Under the pieces are notes generated by a model. That model did no database searches. It saw nothing but the letters and a program-made list of their open reading frames with translations, and was not told where the DNA came from. Source: Acinetobacter populi (lineage in GTDB: Bacteria > Pseudomonadota > Gammaproteobacteria > Pseudomonadales > Moraxellaceae). From it: a stretch of DNA of 64,000 nucleotides. The stretch spans positions 930,001 through 994,000 of the forward strand of contig NZ_NEXX01000001.1 in assembly GCF_002174125.1 (NCBI RefSeq), written 5' to 3'. How positions within the stretch are numbered: the first letter of the stretch is position 1; the number at the start of each line of letters is the position of its first letter. The position numbers and the translations under genes are program-made. Positions 37,201-46,692 of the stretch are shown here, piece by piece.

Positions 37201-38153
37201 TTGGCAATTTTTAGTAATCGCTCAAATGCATCGAGTGCATTTTTGTCAAACAAAACCGAACGATTGCTCAATCGCAATTCATGTTGCAGCGCTGGCAGGG
37301 TTTCGGTAAACAGTTTTTGTAAAACACCTTTACGCCAGTTGCTGCCATTCCATTCCTTGATATATTGACCATCTACCTGATAATAATCTGCCAATTCTTC
37401 AATCGCAGTAAAATCACAATCCTTAAATTGTGCCAGCAGTTGTTCAAATTGTGCCAGATCAATTTGCGGACAATCGATGGGCTGAAGTTTTGCCCGACTA
37501 AAATTCAGGGTCTTTTGGACTGTAGCAATATAACTATCCATCGAAGCCAGTGACTGACTCAGCAGCAAAAGATCAACCAAACTCTGTGGTTGCTGTTGTA
37601 GCCATGCCCGTAACACATCATGCACAATCTGATAAGGATATTGCTGTTCGTCCTCACTGATTTGTCGTGGCATGATTTCACCACTTTCAAAGGAAAATTC
37701 ACGTAATAATTTTTGGGTAAAACTATCAATCGTACCGACAAAAAGTTCATCCAGACTATCAATCACCAGTTTCAGGCGATTGACCAGATAATCAAAATTT
37801 TGTCGATCATCTTCTGCATGCTGAAATCGGGTAAATAGCAACTGTGCCAATGGATCTTTCAATGTTGAAAGTTGTTGTGAATAGTCCACAGGTGAAAGTT
37901 GTTGCCACTGTAATGCCAGATGATAAATATCGGTCAGACGATGCCGGATTCTAGATTTCAATTCCGCCGCCGCAGCACGGGTAAAGGTAGTGGCAACAAC
38001 CTGCCGTGGCATATATTTTTCGGTGAGAATCCGTACCATTAAACTAGACAAGGTCCATGTCTTGCCTGTCCCGGCGGAGGCTTCAATTAAATGCAGCCCT
38101 TCAAGTTTTAAATGCTGTAATGGTTGATCCTGATAATTGACCTGTGCTTTCAT
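34266..38153 (-). CDS. recB: Exodeoxyribonuclease V subunit beta, RecB
   Basis: 3'-5' helicase-nuclease subunit of RecBCD, 1295 residues (E. coli 1180). Walker A is in LIEASAGTGKTWTLSSL (about 22-38), Walker B in IILVDEFQDTNQEQD, motif IV-V blocks follow (QLMTIHKSKGLEFKIVF), and the C-terminal nuclease domain carries the metal-binding acidic residues in LNGAIDLVFFDGQ and IADYKSNYLG. Slightly long because of inserts. The gene begins three bases after the recC stop. Its last five codons (VDNSV) belong to the 12-bp repeat shared with recD. Confidence 0.95.
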   Translation of the reverse strand: MKAQVNYQDQPLQHLKLEGLHLIEASAGTGKTWTLSSLMVRILTEKYMPRQVVATTFTRAAAAELKSRIRHRLTDIYHLALQWQQLSPVDYSQQLSTLKDPLAQLLFTRFQHAEDDRQNFDYLVNRLKLVIDSLDELFVGTIDSFTQKLLREFSFESGEIMPRQISEDEQQYPYQIVHDVLRAWLQQQPQSLVDLLLLSQSLASMDSYIATVQKTLNFSRAKLQPIDCPQIDLAQFEQLLAQFKDCDFTAIEELADYYQVDGQYIKEWNGSNWRKGVLQKLFTETLPALQHELRLSNRSVLFDKNALDAFERLLKIANAYGVKNPQSAPMQAFYQHPLIQLLCQCASILDCTRTQLQTLDQYLRYYLCVEVKSRLPQVLLQAGETTFNQQISTLSDALSDERGQRLAQAIRQRYPIILVDEFQDTNQEQDNMLHAIWRDHQHLSQSCFIAVGDPKQAIYGFRGGDILTYINAFNDIAGKQGCFYRLRDNFRSIPSLVQAVDALFQRQIQFGEDIEYYAANTGLNDDAPLIENGEKDTQPLRWIELNAEQNPNEAYLIAHKIRYLLAQAQQGQLYIEKSLAQKHQNDSANAKHIITAEDIAVLAASNFELDQIQRQLEALHIRVNRTTQNSVFASQAAQDMGALLQAMMLPEQDAILKRALLTPAIGLTLADFCQFETDAELINTHVQHFRFARQTWLQKGFLIAWEWLAAQYRIWQNLAKNSGIDSERHIVNTRHLVEVLSQHSRHYASLQHLIQWYALQLGSPAQREWELERKLSSESGVQLMTIHKSKGLEFKIVFLMHANKEVKFKNDGLAFYQEQNTNEAAEQNQNKNQVQPNRVIAISSSQIEDNPAALQAHQDKLLGENRRLWYVAFTRASYRIYAVLQHQKTAAKFAGGAAFWLNAKAEPFAHQAVMLEDAVSPQLHYQHQLETPARLYAIPYPSQQFYPKSRTSFSYLAAHLKQQQAIDALAAFEQHNGAAEDESITLTFSEHSHVEDLQNAEHDILTEQQCPLDWIRIHFPRGTLAGNCLHEIFEVIDFQDQTLWDKEIYKQLNHYSLWPVLIESYQQQYPAGEQDLTAIRSSLVALIKTWLQQIVATPILSDSQFCLKDLDATQRLSEFPFYLALSDKRFNSQAIHALFLDYGIAMPEFESANTARYLNGAIDLVFFDGQRYQIADYKSNYLGDSLADYAVENIEYSMSKASYWLQASLYLVALHRYLKNNLAAYQPEQHLGAANYLYLRGMTGKQSMEMEFNPLKHDVKKCYGVKSWQPDLQLILDLDILLGTTEQYQPVDNSV

Positions 38154-38156
38154 CCG

Positions 38157-41100
38157 TTATGCCTCAACCACTTCAATAAATTCACTTAAGGGACGATAAA
38201 GCCGTGCCGCATATTGCTCGGTAAATTGATTGAGTAATACTCTGGCATCCTGATCAATCAGCAATAATGCCCAGTCCGCCTGCCAGCAACAGCCTTTATC
38301 CTGATATTGATCAAACCCACCACTTTGATAAAATTTCTGTCCGAGCCAGCGTTCTTCCAGTTTTTTATAATTTTCGATATAACTTCTGCCCTGATCATCA
38401 AATGCCCATTTCGGCCGATCTGTAAATAAATTTGCAAACAGTACTGGCGGTAAAATAAATGGTTTTTGCTGTGCTAGTGTCCAGACTTCGAGCCAATCAT
38501 TTAAGTAGTGTTGGGCGTCCATTTGCGTTAAACCCTGAAGGATCAAGGTCACATTTTGATAAAGTGCAATGCGTTGTAAATTTTTACTGGCATTAGAACT
38601 TGCCCGCCACAACAAATATTCTAGCCAGATTTTTAAAGGCCGTTCATCACGACATTTTGATGCCGACAAACTGACCCAGCGAATAGCCTGGTCATCTTCG
38701 GGTAGATACAGGCGAAATTGTATCTGTGCATTAAAATTCCACTGTCGCTGGGTAAGAGCGGTAATTTGTCCACCATAATATGCCAGACGCTCTGCAACCA
38801 GTTGATATTCACCCACTGCCATTTGCCATGTGGCATGCTGCATTTTGCCAATTGGCAATTGATCCTGTAACAACGCTATATCAAACTGGGCGATATCGTA
38901 CTGGGTCATATCCGGTGACTGATGCTGTGAAACGGCTGCATCCTCTGAAACCACTGGATCATCTGCCGAGATAGTACCGGAAAGCTGGTTAAACGACTGC
39001 TGTAAATAATCCCGTACCTGATATTTCTGCAAGCCATTTAATTGCAAAGGTTCCACATTATCCAGTGCCGATAATCCCGCAATATTTTGTATTCCGACAT
39101 GATTCAGGAAATGTTTAGCCGGAAAACTTAAATCGGCAATCCATTGCTGGGCATTGATGATCAACAGGTCTTCTGACTGCTGCGGATAGGGCTGATTTAA
39201 CCAGTTAAACACATCTTGCTGCGGCTGCGTGATTTGTTGTGCCACATAAAACCATTGATTTTGATAACGTTGGTACTGCTCGGAAGCAAAGCCTTTCGGA
39301 TCGAAAGGCTGTAACGGATGAATATGAAACAATGGTTTTAATTGACTGGCAATTTCAATTCCATCAATCACCAACTTTTCCGGTTGTTGTGCAACTGGTG
39401 CAACGATCATGGCAAGATGTGCAACCAGCTCCTGTACGATGCTAGATGGATCACGCACTTCATGATCATTGACATCAAAGCCGTTATAAAACATCCAGAA
39501 ACTTTCTTTTGCTTGTAATAAAGCATCCAGAAATGCACCCTGATCATCTTCTAAGCGTGAGCGATCACCCAATTCTGCACGTAATAATTCCATCAAATCA
39601 AAAGGAATATGATTATCACGATTGGGAAACGTACCTGTGTCCAGATTCAGACAGACAATCAAACGATATGGCAAAGGACGCAATTGCCCCATCTGTGCAA
39701 AAGTGATTTGTCCGGTCGGTTCGGTTTGTCCCACCTGATGTGCAATACTATTGTCAATTTCATCAAGCAAATATTGCAATGGCAATTGTACATTTTCCGC
39801 ATGGGTCACTTCGATAATACGCTTGAGTTTCTGAATGGCTTGCTGAACTTGCTCAGTCCCTGTGACTTTGGAAAAGTGCTGTATTTCCTGTTCTAATATC
39901 GCCAGACCCTGCATAAGGCTTTGCTGTTCTGCAAGTGCTTGCGGCAGTAGCCAATCCCGTCGCTGATCCAAATCCTGATAAATCGTCATCAAAGTACTGA
40001 TCAGTTCAAAATCACTGGGTCGCACCTCGGTCAAACTCAGCACATCGGCAAAAATCGCATGTTCGGGCATGGCAACCGCCAAGGTCAAACGATCCAGCGC
40101 ATAACGAAAGCTAAAACGATAATCCTGATCATCAGGGCTTAAGCTTTGTTGTAAATGTTTGGCATCAAAGCCACGCTTAAAGCCTGCAAGCGTCAACAAT
40201 TCACTGATCCGCTGAATATCCTCAAAGTTCAGCTGATACATCACCTGAATCGGTAACAGGCTCAACCAGTCCATCAACTGATCCAGACTAAAACGCTGCT
40301 GTAGTAATTTGATTCGCAAAGTCAATGCTTGCCATAGTTGCACTGCATCCAGTAAGGGCACACCAGCAATCTTAATCGGCAAATTCACCTGCCCAGATTC
40401 GGACTGAATTAAATAGTTTTGTGCAAACACAGTACGTATCAGTGGTTCAACGTCCTGCAAATTTGGCACCAGCACCAGAATATCTGCGGCCTGTCGTTTG
40501 CCTTCGCTATCGTCATTTAACCAGCGAATGAGTTGATCTTTTAATACCTCAAGCTGACGCAACGTAGAGTGGCACACATGCAGCTGGATTGATTGATCCT
40601 GCTCTGACAATACATAACTTGCCGGGGTCGGTTCACGTAAATGCAGAATATCCGACTGAATTTTTTCCAGTATATTTTGTGCTGCAAAATCCGGGAAAAA
40701 ATCCTGCCATTGTCCTTCCTCACCACCTGCCAGTTGACTCAATAAAGCACTGATATCCCGCGCCTGTTTACCTAGACGTGTCAATAAAGGATGACGACTT
40801 TCATAATATACTGCCGCCTCAGGATATTTCAGCGCATATTTGGCTTTCCATTTTGGATCGACACTGTCCGCCCAATACTCCTGTGAGGGCGTATAGTGAA
40901 AAATCTGTACCGAAATGTATTGTGCCAGTTGACGTAAAAAAAACAGTTGTGACGGTGGCAACTCCAACAAGGTAAACAAATAAATTTGCTTGGGTAATCG
41001 ATTGATATACAGCGCAGCATCTTGCCCTTTAAGCGCATCCCAGAAATCTGTATCAATCTTTTGCATGTCGGCAAAATCTTTTGCAAATTCATTTTTCCAG

Positions 41101-41780
41101 ATAAAGCGTTGCCATGCCTCCAAAGATTGTGCCTGTGCAATCGCATGTTCAACCACATGCGGCTGGCTCTGTTGTATCTCTTTTTCGGGTTGACGAATCC
41201 ATTTTTCGATATTAAGCGCCTCATCATTGCCCCAAAAACTCAACCAGTTTTGTCGACAATGACATGGCGGCTTACAACCATTTAAACACTGCCCGCGATA
41301 GATAATATAGTTGGCAAATAACCGTGAGGTCTGGTCTGAAATCCAGTACAACATTTGCTGCTGCTTGATCCCTTTTTGTACCGGATCTGCAATAAAATCG
41401 CTGTGCTGTGCAATCCGCTGAAAAATCGGAAATAAGGCATGTTGTGCGGTCAGGGGCTGAGATAAAGATTTGGCTAAAAATAAGAAAATCCGCCATTTCA
41501 TATTGAGCATTTGTGGTGCTTTGGCAATTGCATCACCACCAAGCACTTTCTGATACATCTCCCACTGAAATGTCCGCAATCCCATAAAATGAATATTGGC
41601 ACTAATACTATTTCGTTCCGCTATTTTGTGTTGTAACCATTGTCCTGTACCATGCTCCGGTACAATAAAATATTTTGCTTTAAACAGTTCGGCTGCACTT
41701 TCTTGTTTGGGTGAAGATACATGTAATACAGCTTCAAGCAAAATTTCCAGGTTTTGACTCTGAATGACATCAATGCTCAT
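38157..41780 (-). CDS. recC: Exodeoxyribonuclease V subunit gamma, RecC
   Basis: Chi-recognition subunit of RecBCD, 1207 residues (E. coli 1122). Start 41780 was preferred over an in-frame ATG at 41867, since AGGA stands seven bases upstream and the protein then starts MSIDVIQSQNLEILLEAVLH. Helicase-like but catalytically dead domains are indicated by IVPEHGTGQWLQHKIAE (in place of Walker A), ILVLVPNLQDVEPLI and VCLNLDTGTFPNRD. First gene of the recC-recB-recD operon. No ptrA protease gene lies between recC and recB, unlike in E. coli. Confidence 0.95.
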   Translation of the reverse strand: MSIDVIQSQNLEILLEAVLHVSSPKQESAAELFKAKYFIVPEHGTGQWLQHKIAERNSISANIHFMGLRTFQWEMYQKVLGGDAIAKAPQMLNMKWRIFLFLAKSLSQPLTAQHALFPIFQRIAQHSDFIADPVQKGIKQQQMLYWISDQTSRLFANYIIYRGQCLNGCKPPCHCRQNWLSFWGNDEALNIEKWIRQPEKEIQQSQPHVVEHAIAQAQSLEAWQRFIWKNEFAKDFADMQKIDTDFWDALKGQDAALYINRLPKQIYLFTLLELPPSQLFFLRQLAQYISVQIFHYTPSQEYWADSVDPKWKAKYALKYPEAAVYYESRHPLLTRLGKQARDISALLSQLAGGEEGQWQDFFPDFAAQNILEKIQSDILHLREPTPASYVLSEQDQSIQLHVCHSTLRQLEVLKDQLIRWLNDDSEGKRQAADILVLVPNLQDVEPLIRTVFAQNYLIQSESGQVNLPIKIAGVPLLDAVQLWQALTLRIKLLQQRFSLDQLMDWLSLLPIQVMYQLNFEDIQRISELLTLAGFKRGFDAKHLQQSLSPDDQDYRFSFRYALDRLTLAVAMPEHAIFADVLSLTEVRPSDFELISTLMTIYQDLDQRRDWLLPQALAEQQSLMQGLAILEQEIQHFSKVTGTEQVQQAIQKLKRIIEVTHAENVQLPLQYLLDEIDNSIAHQVGQTEPTGQITFAQMGQLRPLPYRLIVCLNLDTGTFPNRDNHIPFDLMELLRAELGDRSRLEDDQGAFLDALLQAKESFWMFYNGFDVNDHEVRDPSSIVQELVAHLAMIVAPVAQQPEKLVIDGIEIASQLKPLFHIHPLQPFDPKGFASEQYQRYQNQWFYVAQQITQPQQDVFNWLNQPYPQQSEDLLIINAQQWIADLSFPAKHFLNHVGIQNIAGLSALDNVEPLQLNGLQKYQVRDYLQQSFNQLSGTISADDPVVSEDAAVSQHQSPDMTQYDIAQFDIALLQDQLPIGKMQHATWQMAVGEYQLVAERLAYYGGQITALTQRQWNFNAQIQFRLYLPEDDQAIRWVSLSASKCRDERPLKIWLEYLLWRASSNASKNLQRIALYQNVTLILQGLTQMDAQHYLNDWLEVWTLAQQKPFILPPVLFANLFTDRPKWAFDDQGRSYIENYKKLEERWLGQKFYQSGGFDQYQDKGCCWQADWALLLIDQDARVLLNQFTEQYAARLYRPLSEFIEVVEA

Positions 41781-42092
41781 GCGGATCCTGTATCCTTCGT
41801 CTACTTTGTTTGGTTTTGTAAATCCTAGCGCAAAGCCTGCCAAATAACTAGGTAAATCGGGTGACATTACGACACATGATGTCGTAAATAATCAATTTAT
41901 CCATCAACGCAATACACAATTTACTGATAAAGCATCACCAAATAATAATGTTCAGATACGATTGTTCTCTATACATTTTTTTTAAATTATGGCAGTGTTT
42001 AGGACAGTTCAACGCAGTTATACAATGCGATAAAATATTGAAACATACTCTACTTAAGAAAAATTTTTGAGGAAATTTGAGGAAAATCATCC
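41781..42092. other. Divergent promoter region between recC and the DUF697-like gene
   Basis: About 310 bases that hold the promoters of two diverging units. No reading frame of note, no long inverted repeat and no recognisable operator were seen. Confidence 0.5.
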
Positions 42093-42602
42093 ATGAAATT
42101 AAAACAAATTCCCAACCGGATCGACCCACATATCAATCTGGAACAAGCCCGTCTGGAAAGCCTAGAACTTATTAAGAAACGGGCTTTTATTTCGGCAGGC
42201 GCAGCCGTCGTACCAGTTCCTTTTTTTGATCTGGTCGTGGATTTGGGCGTACTCACCACACTCTTGCCAGAAATTAATGCAAAATTTGGTCTAGCTCCTG
42301 AGCAAATGAGTGTCTATGATCCAGTCACCAAAAAAGTGCATTGGAATGAACTACGCAAACGTGGCTTTGAATTATCCAGTTTTGTGGTGGCACGTACCGC
42401 AGTGAAACAATCCATCAATGGACTGGTTGGCAAATTTGTCACCAAACAAGTGACCAAGTTCATTCCACTGGGTGGTTCTATCGTGGCCGGAACACTGGGC
42501 TATATCATCATGAAAAAAATTGCAGAAACCCATGTCGAGGACTGCTATGAAACAGCTAAGCGATTACTGGCACAGCAAAATAATCAGGTGGTGAATTCCT
42601 GA
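42093..42602 (+). CDS. DUF697-like membrane protein
   Basis: A 169-residue protein with hydrophobic segments AFISAGAAVVPVPFFDLVVD (about residues 30-50) and FIPLGGSIVAGTLGYIIM (about 128-145). The pattern of a PVPFFDLVVDLG segment followed by a helical ELRKRGFELSS region and a second glycine-rich span matches DUF697/YcjF-like proteins. Function is unknown; some relatives accompany GTPases, but no GTPase gene is adjacent. It is divergent from recC and convergent with pap. Confidence 0.75.
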   Translation: MKLKQIPNRIDPHINLEQARLESLELIKKRAFISAGAAVVPVPFFDLVVDLGVLTTLLPEINAKFGLAPEQMSVYDPVTKKVHWNELRKRGFELSSFVVARTAVKQSINGLVGKFVTKQVTKFIPLGGSIVAGTLGYIIMKKIAETHVEDCYETAKRLLAQQNNQVVNS

Positions 42603-42637
42603 TTTGTGCGTAAATCAAATTACAAGATAGATAAATA

Positions 42638-44068
42638 TTATGGCGTTGCTTTAAGCTGCGCCAAAATATGCTTTAACACAGCAATCCGCGCCGTATGCTT
42701 ATCATTGCTGGCTACGATATGCCATGGTGCCGATTCAGTGCTACTATGCTCAAACATATCTGCTGCTGCCTGAAGATATAAATCCCATTTTCCCCGGTTG
42801 CGCCAGTCATCATCGGTGATTTTAAAGCGTTTATGTGGGGTATTCTCTCGTGCCTTAAAGCGCTGTGCCTGTTCATCTTTATCAATCGCCAGCCAGAATT
42901 TGATTACCACCGTATTATTTTCAATCAAGTCCTGCTCAAAGCGATTAATTTCTGCATAAGCTCGTTTCCATTCATAAGGTTTGGCAAAGCCTTCTAGTCG
43001 TTCGACCAGCACTCGTCCATACCATGAACGGTCAAAGATGGCGATGCCACCGTTTTTTGGTAATTTTGTCCAAAAGCGCCATAAATAAGGACGACGTAAT
43101 TCATATTTTTCCGGGGCAGCAATGGTGTAGATGTCGTATTCGCGTGGATCAAGTTTTTTGATAATGCGTTTAATTGCCCCACCCTTGCCAGCTGCATCCA
43201 TACCCTCAAATAGGATCACCACATTTCTACGTTCTTTGCGTAGTGCCTGTGCCACTTGTTTGGTTAAATCTTTCAGTTCTGCTTTATATTCTGCTTTCGC
43301 CAAGCCATCGTGTTCAAAACTCAATAATTGATGAGGAATTTTAGATTTTTTCCAGCGTCCGGTAATTGGCTTGGGTGTAATCTCGGATAAGGGCTGTTTT
43401 AGCGCAGTTAAAATATGTCGGGCAAAACTCTGATCACGTGCAGTCTCATGTTCGCCATCAATCACAATCCAGTCGTCCGTAATATATTGCCGTATGCGCT
43501 GTAAGGTGTCGTATTGTTTGCGGCTACGCCAATCCAACCCGTGTAGTTGCTGCCATTTCTGTACCGTAGGATCGAGCTTATCCAGACGTTTCTGCAATTC
43601 TTTCCACGAGAGATCAAACCAGACTTTGATAACATGCACATGATTGGCCTGCAAATCCTGTTCAAATGCCCGCATACGTTCGACATAATCTTTAAATTGT
43701 TCGGTACTAATCGGTTCGGACACATGCATTGCAGTAGCCAGCAAATCACTGTACCAATTTCCAAACAACAAGGTCAGTTGTCCTTGTGCAGGCACAAAAC
43801 CAGCATACGGTTGCCAGAACGGTTCTTCCCGAGTCAGTGGATGCGGTACATCAGCCTTCACAATAAGATAGCGTGGATCGACCCATTCCCTTAATTGCTG
43901 TACGGCCTCACCTTTTCCCGCCAACTCAATGCCACTAACCAGAACCAGCACACTTTTACCCTGCGTACTGCCCCGACCTGCCTTGAGCTGATATTGTGCT
44001 TCAATCAGATCAAAAGACAGTTGATTTTCATCCTGTTGCTCTACAGCGTCATGTGATTTCTGTGACAT
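42638..44068 (-). CDS. pap: Polyphosphate:AMP phosphotransferase, two PPK2 domains
   Basis: Transfers phosphate from polyphosphate to AMP, making ADP. 476 residues with duplicated PPK2 (P-loop kinase) domains. The first has VSGIELAGKGEAVQQLREW (about 41-59). The second has FEGMDAAGKGGAIKRIIKKL (about 282-301) and the lid-type HKRFKITDDDWRNRGKW. Active site Asp-Arg pairs (FDRSWYGRVLVER) occur in the second copy only; the first copy reads FGNWYSDLLATA and is probably structural. It strongly resembles the Pap of A. johnsonii, including the start with SFDLIEAQY at residue 18. ATG 44125 is a possible alternative start. Confidence 0.93.
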   Translation of the reverse strand: MSQKSHDAVEQQDENQLSFDLIEAQYQLKAGRGSTQGKSVLVLVSGIELAGKGEAVQQLREWVDPRYLIVKADVPHPLTREEPFWQPYAGFVPAQGQLTLLFGNWYSDLLATAMHVSEPISTEQFKDYVERMRAFEQDLQANHVHVIKVWFDLSWKELQKRLDKLDPTVQKWQQLHGLDWRSRKQYDTLQRIRQYITDDWIVIDGEHETARDQSFARHILTALKQPLSEITPKPITGRWKKSKIPHQLLSFEHDGLAKAEYKAELKDLTKQVAQALRKERRNVVILFEGMDAAGKGGAIKRIIKKLDPREYDIYTIAAPEKYELRRPYLWRFWTKLPKNGGIAIFDRSWYGRVLVERLEGFAKPYEWKRAYAEINRFEQDLIENNTVVIKFWLAIDKDEQAQRFKARENTPHKRFKITDDDWRNRGKWDLYLQAAADMFEHSSTESAPWHIVASNDKHTARIAVLKHILAQLKATP

Positions 44069-44420
44069 TTTTAAATGCGCTCGGTTTAATTTAGCGGGAA
44101 ATGACTTAAATTTATTCAAATACATCAGTCAATTGTGTCTGATCAGCAAACATCATATGACATCTATTTTCACATTACAGCATACTGATACTTTTTTACA
44201 CAATTTCAGGACAATCTGGCAAGCCTATTTTTATAAATTATAGATGGCTTGTCACAATGTCTGGCTTATATTTAAAAATATAGCACAACAGCAATAGTGT
44301 CTGGATCAAATGGTCAATGTCAATTCACATGCCTTTCACGTATATTAGCCGGCAATGATAAAATCACCTCACCAATTGCCTATTAAATGCTTTCGGTGAG
44401 AGATCAATATTGGGAATCAC

Positions 44421-45128
44421 ATGTCAAAATTTGAATTTCTGCAACAGCAACTCGATTTGTATGACAATCTTGAAAGTCATCGCAACCCTATTTTAGCGCA
44501 GCGTTTACATGATGTTCAGCTTTGGCAAAAACAGCGCATGCAAAACACCCATGCCGATTTTTTTAAACAACCTGAACATCAGTTGATGGCCGCCTATTTT
44601 CTCAATCGTTTGTACGGCGCAGAAGATTTTAATCAGTTGGCTTTCCAGATTCGTCGTCTGGTTGATCATGTGCATATTGTGGAAAAAGTGATTCCGGCAT
44701 CGGCATTAAAAACCGGTGATGCTGGAGTTGAATTGGCACGATTATCGATTCAACTGGATGAGGATATTGCCAAACATCTGCTGGCACATTATCCGGAAAA
44801 TTATCCGCTCAATGATGACATTATGCGTCAGGCATATCTGGATTGTGATCAAGCCAATGCGCGCTATCATCAAATGGAATTGCTGGAATTACTGGGCGAA
44901 AAACTTGACCTATATGTACGTTCTCGCATGGTCAAAACTGCATTTAAATTATCGAAAAAATTAGCTTATCACTATAAGGTTGATCCAATTTACGACTTTA
45001 TTGATGAGGGTTTTAAAGCCATGCAACCACTGGATTCGGCACAAAAATTTGTCGGTGTATTTACCAGCAAAGAAAGACAAATTATTGCGGCAGTACATGC
45101 AGGTCATCCACAACCATTTAGCTTGTAA
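44421..45128 (+). CDS. FFLEELY-motif family protein
   Basis: A 235-residue cytosolic protein. Near residue 60 it has AAYFLNRLYGAEDF, the variant of the FFLEELY signature for which the family is named. It is alpha-helical and charged, without membrane segments. Function unknown. The start has no strong binding site but no better one is near. It stands alone on the plus strand between pap and the DUF7832-like gene, with about 290-350 bases of non-coding sequence upstream. Confidence 0.78.
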   Translation: MSKFEFLQQQLDLYDNLESHRNPILAQRLHDVQLWQKQRMQNTHADFFKQPEHQLMAAYFLNRLYGAEDFNQLAFQIRRLVDHVHIVEKVIPASALKTGDAGVELARLSIQLDEDIAKHLLAHYPENYPLNDDIMRQAYLDCDQANARYHQMELLELLGEKLDLYVRSRMVKTAFKLSKKLAYHYKVDPIYDFIDEGFKAMQPLDSAQKFVGVFTSKERQIIAAVHAGHPQPFSL

Positions 45129-45164
45129 AATGATTGGTCGGTACTTTTAACTTTTAAGAACAAT

Positions 45165-45590
45165 TCAGTTTTTAGTTTTCCACTGTTGATAAGCTGCTGT
45201 AATTTTGGCTGCAATGAGATCATAATTTTCCCAAGTATCTTCAACATGATAGATGCTTGGTAAATTTTGAACTAAAGTTTCTTCATAATCGGCATAATAA
45301 CGATAATCTTCCGCTTCGTAATAAAATTTCACAAATGCCAGACCCTCGCCATTTAAATCTTCTTCCCAGAATTTTTCGTCACACATCTTGATTAAAAATT
45401 CTCGACCAGTCATTTTTCTTTCACGAACCTGTGCCAGTTCTTCCAGACTTTCTTCAATATGAAGTTCACCTTCAAGATGATGATTAATCACCCATGCTAG
45501 AAACATTCCAATATGTGTACCTGCATTTTCATAGGGTAAATCATATTGTTCTGTTGAATCAGCATGCCAATCTATCCGATCTATTGCCAT
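45165..45590 (-). CDS. DUF7832-like conserved hypothetical protein
   Basis: An acidic 141-residue soluble protein starting MAIDRIDWHADSTEQYDLP, with a region GTHIGMFLAWVINHHLEGEL (about 29-48) that is typical of DUF7832-type proteins. No signal peptide, membrane segment or known catalytic motif. Such proteins are often scattered and sometimes act as immunity proteins, but nothing here proves it. Divergent from ubiE, convergent with the FFLEELY gene. Confidence 0.7.
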   Translation of the reverse strand: MAIDRIDWHADSTEQYDLPYENAGTHIGMFLAWVINHHLEGELHIEESLEELAQVRERKMTGREFLIKMCDEKFWEEDLNGEGLAFVKFYYEAEDYRYYADYEETLVQNLPSIYHVEDTWENYDLIAAKITAAYQQWKTKN

Positions 45591-45700
45591 GAGATAGTCC
45601 TGCGTTGAATTATGGTTTTTTCACATATTACCATGATGATTTGCCTTGAATATGTTATCTTTGCCGAAGTTGAGAAAATTATTCGTCTTAGGAGTGCGAC

Positions 45701-46654
45701 ATGTCTAACGACAATCAAAACATAGAAAATCAAACGACATCAAACCCAAACAGCACTGCTTTGCCAGAGAAAAAGCCAAGTCCATTTTTAACTGAACAAT
45801 TGCCACAAGGCACTGCACAGGGTCAACAACAAACACTGGCACAAAATAGTACCGCATCAAATCAGAATATTCCCCATTATAATCTTCCGCGTGGTGCCAA
45901 TACCGGCAATGTCGGAGAAACCACACATTTTGGTTTTAAAACCATTAATACCGAAGAAAAAGCACAAAAAGTTGCCGAAGTTTTCCATTCTGTTGCCAGT
46001 AAATATGACTTGATGAATGACCTGATGTCACTGGGTATTCACCGTTTATGGAAACGCTACGCCATTCATCTATCCGGTGTACGTCGTGGTCAGCAAGTGC
46101 TGGATATCGCCGGAGGGACCGGTGATCTGGCCAAGGTTTTTAGCCGTGAAGTCGGCGAAACCGGTCATGTGGTCTTATCAGACATCAACGAATCTATGCT
46201 CAATGTTGGTCGTGATCGTCTGCTTGATGCCGGCTGTACCAATGTCGATTTTGTATTGGCCAATGCCGAAACATTAGAACCTTTTGCCGACAATAGCTTT
46301 GACCTTGTCACCATCAGTTTTGGCTTGCGTAATGTCACCGACAAAGATGCTGCATTACAAGCCATGTTCCGTGTGTTGAAACCGGGTGGCCGTTTACTGA
46401 TTCTGGAATTTTCAAAACCGGTATTTGAACCTTTCTCAAAACTATATGACCTCTATTCTTTCACTGCCCTACCATTAATGGGTAAAATCATTGCCAATGA
46501 TTCGGAAAGCTATCGCTATCTGGCAGAGTCGATCCGTATGCACCCCGATCAACGTACATTAAAAGGCATGATGGAAAATGCAGGCTTTAAGAACTGTGAT
46601 TACCACAATCTGACCGGTGGTATTGTCGCCGTGCATCGTGGTTTTAAACTTTAA
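45701..46654 (+). CDS. ubiE: Ubiquinone/menaquinone C-methyltransferase UbiE with a long N-terminal extension
   Basis: SAM-dependent C-methylation step of ubiquinone synthesis. The catalytic part begins near residue 75 with [20 protein letters not shown] and has the SAM motif [12 protein letters not shown] (about 128-139), [10 protein letters not shown] and [15 protein letters not shown]. With 317 residues it is about 65 longer than E. coli UbiE. The extra N-terminus is low in complexity and rich in Asn, Gln, Ser and Thr. AGGAG at 45690-45694, six bases before the ATG, shows that the long form is translated. First gene of ubiE-ubiJ-ubiB. Confidence 0.94.
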   Translation: MSNDNQNIENQTTSNPNSTALPEKKPSPFLTEQLPQGTAQGQQQTLAQNSTASNQNIPHYNLPRGANTGNVGETTHFGFKTINTEEKAQKVAEVFHSVASKYDLMNDLMSLGIHRLWKRYAIHLSGVRRGQQVLDIAGGTGDLAKVFSREVGETGHVVLSDINESMLNVGRDRLLDAGCTNVDFVLANAETLEPFADNSFDLVTISFGLRNVTDKDAALQAMFRVLKPGGRLLILEFSKPVFEPFSKLYDLYSFTALPLMGKIIANDSESYRYLAESIRMHPDQRTLKGMMENAGFKNCDYHNLTGGIVAVHRGFKL

Positions 46655-46692
46655 CTTTAGCTACATCAATCTTTTTAACATCGAGGCCGATT

